Below are positions 1 to 6,373 of a DNA stretch of 9,740 nt, piece by piece. The stretch spans positions 1 to 9,740 of the forward strand of contig CALZOH010000122.1 of assembly GCA_945827465.1 (NCBI GenBank). Reading direction: 5' to 3'. The notes beneath the pieces are model-generated. The model saw only the letters and a program-made list of their open reading frames with translations. It had not been told where the DNA came from and made no database searches. The translations under genes were made by a program, and so were the position numbers. The first letter of the stretch is position 1. Every line of letters begins with the position of its first letter. Source of the stretch: an uncultured Prevotellaceae bacterium (GTDB taxonomy: Bacteria; Bacteroidota; Bacteroidia; Bacteroidales; Bacteroidaceae).

Positions 1-186
1 GGTATAGATGTCGTGATTTCCTTTTGCAATAAACTGCTTCAGCACATAACGAGAATAAGGAACATTGACCGAACTAATGTCCCAAAGAGTGGTATCGTTT
101 TCGAGTGTATAAAGCACTTCTAAATCTTCGGGCTCCATGGCACGAAGACTAACACGCGATCCGAGCAAAAGATTCGTTTTAATCAT
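1..186 (-). CDS. GNAT-family N-acetyltransferase (RimJ/RimL-like), 5' end only
   Basis: The first 62 codons of a gene that continues past the left edge of the window. The translation begins MIKTNLLLGSRVSLRAMEPE and goes on with DLEVLYTLENDTTLWDISS and NVPYSRYVLKQFI. The LRAMEPEDLEVLYTLEND stretch is the usual beta1-alpha1 opening of RimJ/RimL-type GNAT acetyltransferases, which move an acetyl group from acetyl-CoA to an amine on a protein or small molecule. The acetyl-CoA binding motif lies outside the window, so the substrate cannot be inferred. The ATG overlaps the stop of the glycosyltransferase gene as ATGA (183-186), which fixes the start and implies translational coupling as the last visible gene of the recR operon. 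Automated pipelines may call such proteins diamine acetyltransferases; nothing visible supports that specificity. Confidence 0.8.
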   Translation of the reverse strand, partial: MIKTNLLLGSRVSLRAMEPEDLEVLYTLENDTTLWDISSVNVPYSRYVLKQFIAKGNHDIYT

Positions 187-1388
187 AATTGATATACCTT
201 AATATTGGTGATGAGTTGTTTTTGGGATGGATAATACGTGGCGATAAAAGAATCCTTCTGCGATGAGCAGTCAAAAATTCTCAACACGGCAGACACAGAG
301 TAGGATTCCATATCGTAAGCTACGAAACGACAATGGTTCTTGACGGATTGGGCAAGGTGTCCTTGGGGCAAGGTGCGCTCATTTCCCTCGTAATAGACAG
401 CAGTCCATCCGAAACGCTCAGCCATCAGGCGGGCTTGTTCCAACATAGACGAACTGCCGATGAAAAGGAAATCGGCCTGAATGGGACGCCCCGGCAACTT
501 CCGACGCGGTTGGCGCAACTTACGCATTTGCTGCTGTAAGAAGGTAAAAAAGCCGAGCAGACAAATGGTGAGTTTAATAGGCAGAGATACCAAAAGTCCC
601 AGGTGGCGATAATGCTTATTGAAGAATATCAGCATGGCCTCATAGAACACATAGACGTAGCGATAGGAGGTCTTCTCCGTACTTTCACCTTTATAATGTA
701 AAATAGGAGTAGGCAAATAATAGTTTTGATGGCCTGCCTTCTGGATACGATAGGAGAGATCTATGTCCTCTCCATACATAAAGAACGACTCGTCGAAGCC
801 TTCCGTAAGTTGTGCCACCTCGCGCGGCATCATCATGAAGGCACCTGAAACCACATCGATAGCACATACTTCTCGACTGTCGAGATAGTGCATATAATAT
901 CGCCCGAACAAAGGCGAATGGGGGAAACAGCGTGAAAGGCCGCTAAGTTTACAAAACGAAGTAAAAGGCGTGGGCAAACCACGACGCGACTCGGGTGCAA
1001 ACTCTCCATTGGGTTTGAGCATGCGCACGCCCACGGCACCAGCATCGGAATGAGTACGGAAGAACTGAATGCAATCGGCGAAAGTATTTTCGGCCACCAG
1101 CGTATCGGGATTGAGAAAGAGAATATAATCGCCGGAAGCCTGTTGCAAGGCCAGATTGTTGGCTCGACCGAATCCTGCATTCTCGGGATGGGCAATCAGA
1201 TGCAAACGCGGATAACGCGACTGCGGAAAACGCTCCTGCAAATAGGGAATGGTATCGTCATGTGAAGCGTTATCAATGACAATGGCTTCTACGTCGAAAT
1301 CGCCTTTCGATGCAAACACCGAACGAAGGCACTGCTCCACGTAGTAGCGCACATTGTAACTGACTATGATCACCGAAAGCAACTCCAC
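183..1388 (-). CDS. Family 2 glycosyltransferase with membrane segment and extra C-terminal domain
   Basis: Predicted 401-residue glycosyltransferase that would transfer a sugar from a nucleotide-sugar donor to a surface glycan at the cytoplasmic membrane. The GT-A fold is clear: SVIIVSYNV at residues 5-13, VIDNASHDDT around 37-46, and GFGRANN at 72-78. NPDT at 93-96 sits where many GT2 enzymes have the metal-binding DxD. VSGAFMMMPRE at 180-190 precedes FDESFFMYGEDIDLSYR (198-214), with the likely acidic catalytic pair at E207-D208. A hydrophobic stretch at about 262-285 is probably a membrane helix. Residues about 300-401 form an additional domain opening with QADFLFIGSSSM, which I cannot assign. 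The start is GTG, placed only 5 residues before the first beta strand; the next internal Met is at 123, inside the domain, so GTG is preferred. It lies 2 nt after the membrane-protein gene. Donor and acceptor are unknown. Confidence 0.87.
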   Translation of the reverse strand: MELLSVIIVSYNVRYYVEQCLRSVFASKGDFDVEAIVIDNASHDDTIPYLQERFPQSRYPRLHLIAHPENAGFGRANNLALQQASGDYILFLNPDTLVAENTFADCIQFFRTHSDAGAVGVRMLKPNGEFAPESRRGLPTPFTSFCKLSGLSRCFPHSPLFGRYYMHYLDSREVCAIDVVSGAFMMMPREVAQLTEGFDESFFMYGEDIDLSYRIQKAGHQNYYLPTPILHYKGESTEKTSYRYVYVFYEAMLIFFNKHYRHLGLLVSLPIKLTICLLGFFTFLQQQMRKLRQPRRKLPGRPIQADFLFIGSSSMLEQARLMAERFGWTAVYYEGNERTLPQGHLAQSVKNHCRFVAYDMESYSVSAVLRIFDCSSQKDSFIATYYPSQKQLITNIKVYQL

Positions 1389-1390
1389 GA

Positions 1391-1813
1391 TTAAGGCTCT
1401 TGAAATGTTATGGAATCGTCAGGCAAACAGAAAAATCCCGAAACGGCAACAAGCAACGCGCACCAAAGCAATGAGACATCTTCCAACCAAGAAGCTACCC
1501 ACAAGGCCATGGCCGAAACAAGCATGAGCCACACCATCCTGAAGCGGCACCATTTCAGATAGGTTTTCTTCGACGAAAAAACTCTTGCCGGTAAAAGGCG
1601 CTTAAAACGAAACAACTTCAACCCGAAATAGACCGATGCCAAACTTACTACTACCACCGACAGCTGACAGCAATAGGCAACGAGTGGCGACACTTCGGCC
1701 GAAGCGGCCCACGGGAAACTGAACATCACGATCAAAGCAACCACGATAAGCAAGGTGAGCAATGAAGGCGGCAAGAGCCAAGAAAGGCGAGATATAATAC
1801 GGGATGAAGCCAT
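1391..1813 (-). CDS. Small four-helix integral membrane protein, function unknown
   Basis: A 140-residue protein that I do not recognise by function. Four hydrophobic segments are visible at about residues 13-34, 42-66, 92-110 and 114-130. A basic linker (LFRFKRLLPARVFSSKKTYLKWCRFR, split here at 67-80 and 81-92) separates the two hairpins and probably faces the cytoplasm. The C-terminal tail after residue 130 is short and acidic. No catalytic or binding motif is evident, and there is no cleavable signal peptide apart from the first helix acting as an anchor. It starts 3 nt after recR and ends 2 nt before the glycosyltransferase GTG, so it is co-transcribed with both. The tight coupling to a GT2 enzyme suggests, as inference only, a role alongside the glycosyltransferase at the membrane. 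From memory, similar small membrane proteins occupy this slot in other Bacteroidales genomes, which argues that it is a real gene. Confidence 0.75.
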   Translation of the reverse strand: MASSRIISRLSWLLPPSLLTLLIVVALIVMFSFPWAASAEVSPLVAYCCQLSVVVVSLASVYFGLKLFRFKRLLPARVFSSKKTYLKWCRFRMVWLMLVSAMALWVASWLEDVSLLWCALLVAVSGFFCLPDDSITFQEP

Positions 1814-1816
1814 GAT

Positions 1817-2434
1817 TCAGTTGGAAGATTGATGAAACGAAACGCGATTGACAATGGAACGCCCCAAGGTCAGTTCGTCGGCATACTCCAATTCGTCGCC
1901 CACAGAAACGCCACGGGCAATGGTGGTGAGACGAATGGGCAAGCCCTCCAGACGCCGAGACAGATAGAAACATGTCGTGTCGCCCTCCATGGTGGGGCTC
2001 AGCGCCATAATCACTTCGTCGACATCACCGGCCGACACGCGCTCGACCAATGAATCTATCTCAAGATCCTTGGGACCAATGCCATCCATGGGCGAAATAA
2101 TTCCGCCCAACACATGATAAAGGCCGTCGTACTGCTGAGTGTTTTCAATGGCCAGGACATTCTGCACATTTTCAACTACACAAATCAAGCGGCGGTTGCG
2201 CCGGGGCTGCGAACAGATTTCGCACACGTCGGTATCAGACAAGTTGTGACAAACTTTGCAATACTTCACCTGATTGCGGAAGTCAAGTATGGCTGAGGCG
2301 AACGTCTGAACGGATTCCCGATCTTGGCGGAGGATATGGAGGGCCAAACGCAATGCTGTCTTGCGCCCTACTCCGGGCAAATCAGACAAAGCGTTCACCG
2401 CACGTTCCAATAATTGTGAAGAGAAATGGTCCAT
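1817..2434 (-). CDS. recR: Recombination mediator protein RecR
   Basis: RecR works with RecO (and RecF) to load RecA onto SSB-coated single-stranded DNA during gap repair. The 205 residues match the usual RecR length of about 200. The helix-hairpin-helix DNA-binding motif is LPGVGRKTALRLALHIL at 19-35. A Cys4 zinc finger uses C59, C62, C71 and C74 (YCKVC then CEIC). The Toprim domain starts near residue 82 with RLICVVENVQNVLAIE, including E88, and continues through the MALSPTMEGDTTCFYL segment at 143-158. The C-terminal ARGVSVGDELEYADELTLGRS is the standard RecR ending. The ATG is the first in frame and lies 18 nt downstream of a good Bacteroidota -7 box. It is the first gene of the minus-strand operon and is divergent from cobU. 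Confidence 0.97.
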   Translation of the reverse strand: MDHFSSQLLERAVNALSDLPGVGRKTALRLALHILRQDRESVQTFASAILDFRNQVKYCKVCHNLSDTDVCEICSQPRRNRRLICVVENVQNVLAIENTQQYDGLYHVLGGIISPMDGIGPKDLEIDSLVERVSAGDVDEVIMALSPTMEGDTTCFYLSRRLEGLPIRLTTIARGVSVGDELEYADELTLGRSIVNRVSFHQSSN

Positions 2435-2452
2435 CTGTTAATTTTTACCGCG

Positions 2453-2460
2453 CAAACTTA
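2453..2460 (-). promoter_or_regulatory. Predicted -7 promoter element for the recR operon
   Basis: On the minus strand this reads TAAGTTTG followed by C, a full match to the Bacteroidota sigma-ABfr -7 consensus TAnnTTTGY. It ends 18 nt before the recR ATG. A run of eight T on the minus strand lies just upstream. No clear TTTG at the expected -33 position is seen, so the call rests on the -7 box and its placement. Confidence 0.55.
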
Positions 2461-2507
2461 CACAAAAAAAATGGGATGAACACCGCCGCATTCCCAAAAA
2501 GTAGAAG

Positions 2508-2515
2508 TAACTTTG
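2508..2515 (+). promoter_or_regulatory. Predicted -7 promoter element for the cobU-cobT-cobS-cobC operon
   Basis: Reads TAACTTTG followed by C, a full match to the Bacteroidota -7 consensus TAnnTTTGY. It would place the transcript start near 2520-2523, giving a leader of about 80 nt before the cobU ATG. No good -33 TTTG is visible. It faces away from the recR -7 box, with 47 bp between the two elements, so the two operons share a short divergent control region. Confidence 0.55.
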
Positions 2516-2517
2516 CT

Positions 2518-2600
2518 GCCGGCTGATTCGGCCCACCCCTGCGCTGAGCAGGCACAGTTTAGGACGAGACCGAATGAGCATCCTGAAAACAAATCATTGC
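2518..2600 (+). promoter_or_regulatory. Short cobU leader with small hairpins
   Basis: The predicted untranslated leader contains a small hairpin at 2521-2533 (or the overlapping GCCG/CGGC pairing, 2518-2532). A clean CCTGC/GCAGG stem with a 5-nt loop lies at 2538-2552. A weak AGGA/TCCT pairing spans 2561-2584. None of the conserved cobalamin-riboswitch core (the B12 box or the GGGAA-type junctions) is recognisable. The leader may simply be unstructured RNA with chance pairings; a regulatory role is only a possibility. Confidence 0.2.
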
Positions 2601-3110
2601 ATGAAACGAATCATACTCATCACCGGAGGAGCACGTTCCGGAAAAAGTTCGTATGCCGAAAAGTTGGCTTTGAGCCTTTCTCCCAATCCCGTTTACATGG
2701 CCACGGCCCGCGTATGGGACGAAGAGTTCCGCCAAAGGGTTATCCGCCATCAAGAAGCCCGCGGTCCGGAATGGACCAACTTGGAAGAAGAAAAAGAACT
2801 GAGCCGGCACGACGTCAGCGGCAGAGTGGTGCTGATTGACTGCGTCACCTTGTGGTGCACGAACTTCTTCTTCGACCTGCAAGGGCACGTCGATAGTTCA
2901 CTCAAAGCCGTCAAGGAGGAATTCAATCGTTTTACGGCGCAAGACGCCACCTTTATCTTCGTGACCAACGAGATTGGTTTAGGCGGCACTTCCGAGAACG
3001 AACTGCAACGCAAGTTCACCGACCTGCAAGGCTGGATGAACCAATACATCGCCGCTCAGGCTGACGAAGTGATAATGATGGTTTGTGGCATTCCATTAAA
3101 AATAAAATAA
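2601..3110 (+). CDS. cobU: Adenosylcobinamide kinase / adenosylcobinamide-phosphate guanylyltransferase
   Basis: A 169-residue bifunctional enzyme of the lower B12 pathway. It phosphorylates adenosylcobinamide and then transfers GMP from GTP to form adenosylcobinamide-GDP, the substrate of CobS. The N-terminal P-loop is TGGARSGKS at residues 8-16. YMATARVWDEEFRQR at 32-46 leads to RHQEAR, where H50 aligns (from memory) with the histidine guanylylated in Salmonella CobU. LIDCVTLWCTN at 78-88 is the Walker-B region. VTNEIGLGG at 121-129 and the terminal GIPLKIK are further family signatures. An in-frame ATG lies upstream at 2574, but the ATG at 2601 puts the conserved RIILITGGARSGKS right at the N-terminus and gives the family length, so 2601 is preferred. 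It is the first gene of the plus-strand operon, with cobT 4 nt downstream. Confidence 0.95.
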   Translation: MKRIILITGGARSGKSSYAEKLALSLSPNPVYMATARVWDEEFRQRVIRHQEARGPEWTNLEEEKELSRHDVSGRVVLIDCVTLWCTNFFFDLQGHVDSSLKAVKEEFNRFTAQDATFIFVTNEIGLGGTSENELQRKFTDLQGWMNQYIAAQADEVIMMVCGIPLKIK

Positions 3111-3114
3111 TCAC

Positions 3115-4152
3115 ATGAAGACATTTCACATCCATCGCCCCGACGCCTCCATCATCCCGTCCTTGCGCGCCAAAATAGACAATCTGACCAAGCCCAAAGG
3201 TTCGCTGGGACGGCTGGAAGAACTGGCCCTGCAGGTGGGCTGGATTCAGCAAACCCTCACACCCTCTCTGAAGCATCCGCAAAACATCATTTTCTGCGCC
3301 GACCACGGCATCGAAGCCGAAGGCGTCAGCGTGTCGCCGCGCGAAGTGACCTGGCAGCAAACCATTCACTTTACACACGGCAACGGCGGTGTCAACTTTC
3401 TGTGCCGTCAACACGGTTTCAAGCTGAAGGTGGTCGACGCCGGCGTGGACTACGACTTACCCACCGACCGAGGCATCATTGACAGGAAGGTGAGGAAGGG
3501 TACTCGCAACTTCCGCTACGAAGCGGCCATGACCGAAGCAGAGATGGAACTCTGCATTGAACGCGGCGCCGAACTGGTGCGCCAATGCCACGCCGAAGGC
3601 AGCAACCTACTTAGTTTCGGAGAAATGGGCATTGGCAACACGTCGGCCTCGTCGCTCTGGATGACTTGTTTCACCGATATCCCCCTGCAGCAATGTGTAG
3701 GTGCCGGCAGCGGCCTCGACGATGCCGGCATCCGTCGTAAGTATGAGGTATTGAAAGCGGCCCTCGACAACTATCAGGGTGACGGTGCGCCCACAGACAT
3801 CATCCGCTATTTCGGCGGATACGAAATGGTGATGGCCGTTGGCGCCATGTTGCAGGCGGCCGAACTACAGATGGTGATTCTCGTTGACGGCTTCATCATG
3901 ACCAACTGCATGCTGGCAGCCCGGCAGCTCTATCCCGAAGTGTTGAACTACGCCGTCTTCGGCCATTGCGGCGACGAGTCCGGACACCGCTTGGTGCTCG
4001 ACGCCCTTCAAGCTAAGCCGCTGCTCCATTTGGGCCTGAGACTGGGCGAAGGGACGGGGGCCATTTGCGCCTACCCCATTCTCGACTCTGCCGTAAGAAT
4101 GATTAACGAGATGGACAGCTTTGCAGGCGCTTCCATCACCAAATACTTCTGA
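3115..4152 (+). CDS. cobT: Nicotinate-nucleotide--dimethylbenzimidazole phosphoribosyltransferase
   Basis: CobT (345 residues, normal family size) transfers the phosphoribosyl group of nicotinate mononucleotide to 5,6-dimethylbenzimidazole or a related base. The product is alpha-ribazole 5'-phosphate, the lower-ligand half of cobalamin. Signatures in order: LTKPKGSLGRLEELALQ at 24-40, FCADHGI at 60-66, FGEMGIGNTSASS at 168-180, VGAGSGLDDAG at 195-205, and LRLGEGTGA at 308-316. E312 in this last motif corresponds to the catalytic glutamate of the Salmonella enzyme (family knowledge). The ATG lies 4 nt after cobU with no Shine-Dalgarno, as is normal in Bacteroidota. This is the paralogue-free bacterial CobT, not the cobaltochelatase subunit of the same name. 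Confidence 0.97.
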   Translation: MKTFHIHRPDASIIPSLRAKIDNLTKPKGSLGRLEELALQVGWIQQTLTPSLKHPQNIIFCADHGIEAEGVSVSPREVTWQQTIHFTHGNGGVNFLCRQHGFKLKVVDAGVDYDLPTDRGIIDRKVRKGTRNFRYEAAMTEAEMELCIERGAELVRQCHAEGSNLLSFGEMGIGNTSASSLWMTCFTDIPLQQCVGAGSGLDDAGIRRKYEVLKAALDNYQGDGAPTDIIRYFGGYEMVMAVGAMLQAAELQMVILVDGFIMTNCMLAARQLYPEVLNYAVFGHCGDESGHRLVLDALQAKPLLHLGLRLGEGTGAICAYPILDSAVRMINEMDSFAGASITKYF

Positions 4153-4155
4153 TTC

Positions 4156-4890
4156 ATGCACCTCTTAGCGGCTCTTATTTTCTTCACTCGGCTCCCGTTC
4201 TGGCGACTCAGGGATGTACCGGGCGAGTGTTTCAAGCACGTAGTCCCTTACTGGCCTTTGGTGGGATGGCTCACGGGCGGTCTGATGGCGGCCAGTCTTT
4301 GGCTGTGCGCCCAGGTGATGCCCCTTGCGGCTGCCTGGATAGTGGCCTTGACGGTCAGGCTGCTTGTCACCGGCTGTTTGCACGAGGACGGGCTGGCCGA
4401 CTTCTTCGACGGCTTTGGCGGCGGCACCACGCGAGAACGCACGCTGGCCATTATGAAGGATTCCCACATCGGCACTTACGGAGTGATTGGCCTCATCATC
4501 TATTTTCTGCTGATGATGCAGATGAGTTGTCTGTCGCTGCCGTTGCTTTGCACGCTCTTGGTGTGTGGCGACTGCTGGGCCAAGTGTTGTGCTTCGCAGG
4601 TCATCAATGCGCTGCCCTACGCCCGCAAGGAAGAAGAGAGCAAGGCCAAGGTGGTCTACAACCGAATGAGTCACCGAGAATTTGTGATCAATCTGGCGGG
4701 CGGCCTCTTGCCGGCCTGCCTTTGGCTGCCGCACCGCTTGTGGTGGGCCTGTCTGGGTTCACTCTTAGTGCTATTGCTGCTTTTGCACATCATGAAGCGG
4801 CGGCTGCAAGGATATACCGGCGACTGCTGCGGTGCTACCTTCCTGCTCTGTGAGTTGGCTTTTTACCTTTGTTCGCTTATCCTTATATAA
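4156..4890 (+). CDS. cobS: Cobalamin-5-phosphate synthase (adenosylcobinamide-GDP ribazoletransferase)
   Basis: CobS is a polytopic inner-membrane enzyme that joins adenosylcobinamide-GDP (from CobU) with alpha-ribazole phosphate (from CobT), giving adenosylcobalamin 5'-phosphate. The 244 residues match the family. FFTRLP at 9-14 is the typical opening. GCLHEDGLADFFDGFGGG at 73-90 is the signature acidic motif thought to bind metal and the pyrophosphate. KDSHIGTYG at 101-109 and GYTGDCCGATFLLCEL at 219-234 are further conserved stretches. Hydrophobic segments are visible near 36-54, 58-74, 108-136, 183-212 and 228-244. It starts 3 nt after the cobT stop and ends 1 nt before cobC, so translational coupling is likely. 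Confidence 0.95.
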   Translation: MHLLAALIFFTRLPFWRLRDVPGECFKHVVPYWPLVGWLTGGLMAASLWLCAQVMPLAAAWIVALTVRLLVTGCLHEDGLADFFDGFGGGTTRERTLAIMKDSHIGTYGVIGLIIYFLLMMQMSCLSLPLLCTLLVCGDCWAKCCASQVINALPYARKEEESKAKVVYNRMSHREFVINLAGGLLPACLWLPHRLWWACLGSLLVLLLLLHIMKRRLQGYTGDCCGATFLLCELAFYLCSLILI

Positions 4891-4891
4891 T

Positions 4892-5422
4892 ATGGACGTT
4901 ATTCTCATCCGCCACACTTCGGTTGACGTGGCTCCGGGCACCTGTTACGGTCAAAGCGATGTTCCGCTCCGAAACTCTTTTGAAGAAGAAGCTGCCGCCA
5001 CTCGCGAAGCACTGCAACGCCACGCTCCTTTCGACGCCGTCTTCACCAGTCCGCTGAGCCGTTGCACCCGCCTTGCCGACTATTGCGGCTACGGCTACGC
5101 GAAGCGCGACAGGCGCATTTTGGAAATCAACTTCGGCGACTGGGAGATGCAGCGCTTCGACGACATCAGCGACCGACGCCTGCAGGAATGGTATGACGAT
5201 TATCTGAACACCGCCGCCACACACGGCGAATCATTCCGCATGCAATATGAGCGAGTGGCCGCCTTTTTGAACGAATTGAAGGCGTCGGCCCTTCGGCGCG
5301 TGGCTGTGTTTGCCCACGGCGGCGTTTTGCTTTGCGCCCAAATTTACGCCGGAGAAGTGAAACCGGAAGAAGCCTTCAACGCTCTGACGCCGTATGGCGG
5401 TATTATAAAAATCTGTATCTGA
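4892..5422 (+). CDS. cobC: Histidine phosphatase, probable alpha-ribazole phosphatase CobC
   Basis: A 176-residue member of the histidine phosphatase (phosphoglycerate mutase-like) superfamily. Context points to removal of the 5'-phosphate from alpha-ribazole phosphate or cobalamin phosphate, the last step of B12 assembly. IRHT at 6-9 provides the catalytic H8 that becomes phosphorylated. R57 is in FTSPLSR (51-57), E78 is in LEINFGDWE (77-85) as the expected proton donor, and H142 is in FAHGG (140-144). The CYGQSDVPL stretch at 18-26 is typical of the CobC branch. A reading frame extends 20 codons upstream into cobS, but the ATG at 4892, 1 nt after the cobS stop, puts the first beta strand (MDVILIRH) at the N-terminus as expected. 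The exact phosphate substrate is inferred from the operon. The downstream gene is convergent, separated by only 26 nt. Confidence 0.9.
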   Translation: MDVILIRHTSVDVAPGTCYGQSDVPLRNSFEEEAAATREALQRHAPFDAVFTSPLSRCTRLADYCGYGYAKRDRRILEINFGDWEMQRFDDISDRRLQEWYDDYLNTAATHGESFRMQYERVAAFLNELKASALRRVAVFAHGGVLLCAQIYAGEVKPEEAFNALTPYGGIIKICI

Positions 5423-5448
5423 AAAACAGCGGAACGAGTTTTCCTTCC

Positions 5449-6369
5449 TTACAACAACAAGAAGAGCAGCGTCACCAAGACAATCATTACCACTTCGGCC
5501 CTGCGATTGATGCGCACGGCCAGTTGCATGTCGCGCGTGGTCAGCAGGCGGTCGTTGTGGCCGATAAACGGTTTCCAGACTTCCTGACCGAAATAGTCAT
5601 GCGGTCCGCCGAAGCGACAATCAAGGATGCCGGCTAAGGCTGCTTCGGGATAGCCCGAATTGGGACTGGCGTGACGTCGGCCATATTTCCACACAAAACT
5701 TAACAAACCGATTTTGCCCGATACGGCTACCATCAGCAGGGCCGTGAGTCGGGCCGGAACGTAGTTGGCCACGTCGTCGAGCCGGGCTGCCACACAACCG
5801 AAGTGCAGGTAGCGCCGGTTGCGATAGCCTATCATCGAGTCGAGCGTGTTCACCATTTTGTAGGCCAACATGCCGGGCACACCCAGAAGGGCATACCAGA
5901 ACAAGGGGGCTATCACGCCGTCGCTCAAGTTCTCGGCCAAGGTTTCGAGGGCCGCCGTCCTCACTTCCTGCGCCGTAAGTTGGGTGGTGTCGCGCCCCAC
6001 GATGCGGGCTACCTGTCGGCGACCTTCTTCTAACGAGCGGTCGACAGCCCGGAATACTTCCTTCACTTCTCTGATCAGCGTAGTACCGGCCAGGCAATAA
6101 AATATGAGCACGGCGCACAGCGGCCACTTCACCACCGCCGGCACCCAGCCTAACACAGTTGCCGTCACTCCATAGGTGCCTCCCACCAGCGCCAGCGCCA
6201 TCAGGCCTCCTTTCAGCCGGCGTTGCCGCCCCCGGTTGAGGACACGCTCGCCACGGGCAATCAGTCGGCCAAAGCCTACAACGGGATGCGGCCACCCGGC
6301 GGGGTCGCCCAAGCAAAGGTCGAGCATCCACGCCAGCCATAAAGAGATCGTCATCATTTCTCCGTTCAT
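5449..6369 (-). CDS. cbiB: Adenosylcobinamide-phosphate synthase (CbiB; called CobD in Pseudomonas naming)
   Basis: CbiB is an integral membrane enzyme that attaches (R)-1-amino-2-propanol phosphate, made by CobD, to the f-propionate of adenosylcobyric acid, giving adenosylcobinamide phosphate. The 306 residues match the family. Signatures: LDLCLGDPAGWPHPVVGFG at 16-34, AENLSDGVIAPLFWYALLG at 145-163, then AYKMVNTLDSMIGYR at 169-183, and RHASPNSGYPEAALAG at 232-247. Hydrophobic segments are visible at about 55-76, 80-98, 152-170, 208-226 and 292-306. The ATG lies 4 nt after the cobD stop; two further Met codons at residues 5 and 6 are possible alternative starts. The gene name is a trap: in the aerobic-pathway nomenclature this protein is CobD, whereas the adjacent decarboxylase is CobD in Salmonella nomenclature. 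Confidence 0.95.
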   Translation of the reverse strand: MNGEMMTISLWLAWMLDLCLGDPAGWPHPVVGFGRLIARGERVLNRGRQRRLKGGLMALALVGGTYGVTATVLGWVPAVVKWPLCAVLIFYCLAGTTLIREVKEVFRAVDRSLEEGRRQVARIVGRDTTQLTAQEVRTAALETLAENLSDGVIAPLFWYALLGVPGMLAYKMVNTLDSMIGYRNRRYLHFGCVAARLDDVANYVPARLTALLMVAVSGKIGLLSFVWKYGRRHASPNSGYPEAALAGILDCRFGGPHDYFGQEVWKPFIGHNDRLLTTRDMQLAVRINRRAEVVMIVLVTLLFLLL

Positions 6370-6373
6370 CGCC

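Noticed and set aside
2517..2600. Cobalamin riboswitch or hammerhead-like motif in the cobU leader
   Set aside because: Fragments such as CTGA and GAGACC occur, but the conserved core order and stems of these RNAs are missing, and the leader is too short for a classical B12 riboswitch.
2559..3049. Minus-strand frames across cobU
   Set aside because: Shadow frames without starts supported by context; cobU has complete motifs on the plus strand.
4832..4891. 20-codon N-terminal extension of cobC
   Set aside because: It lies in cobS and would put an unrelated hydrophobic stretch before the first strand carrying the catalytic RHT motif.
5421..5443. Terminator between the convergent cobC and cbiB genes
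   Set aside because: Only a 5-bp AAAAC/GTTTT pairing with a 10-nt loop and no GC-rich stem; too weak to call.
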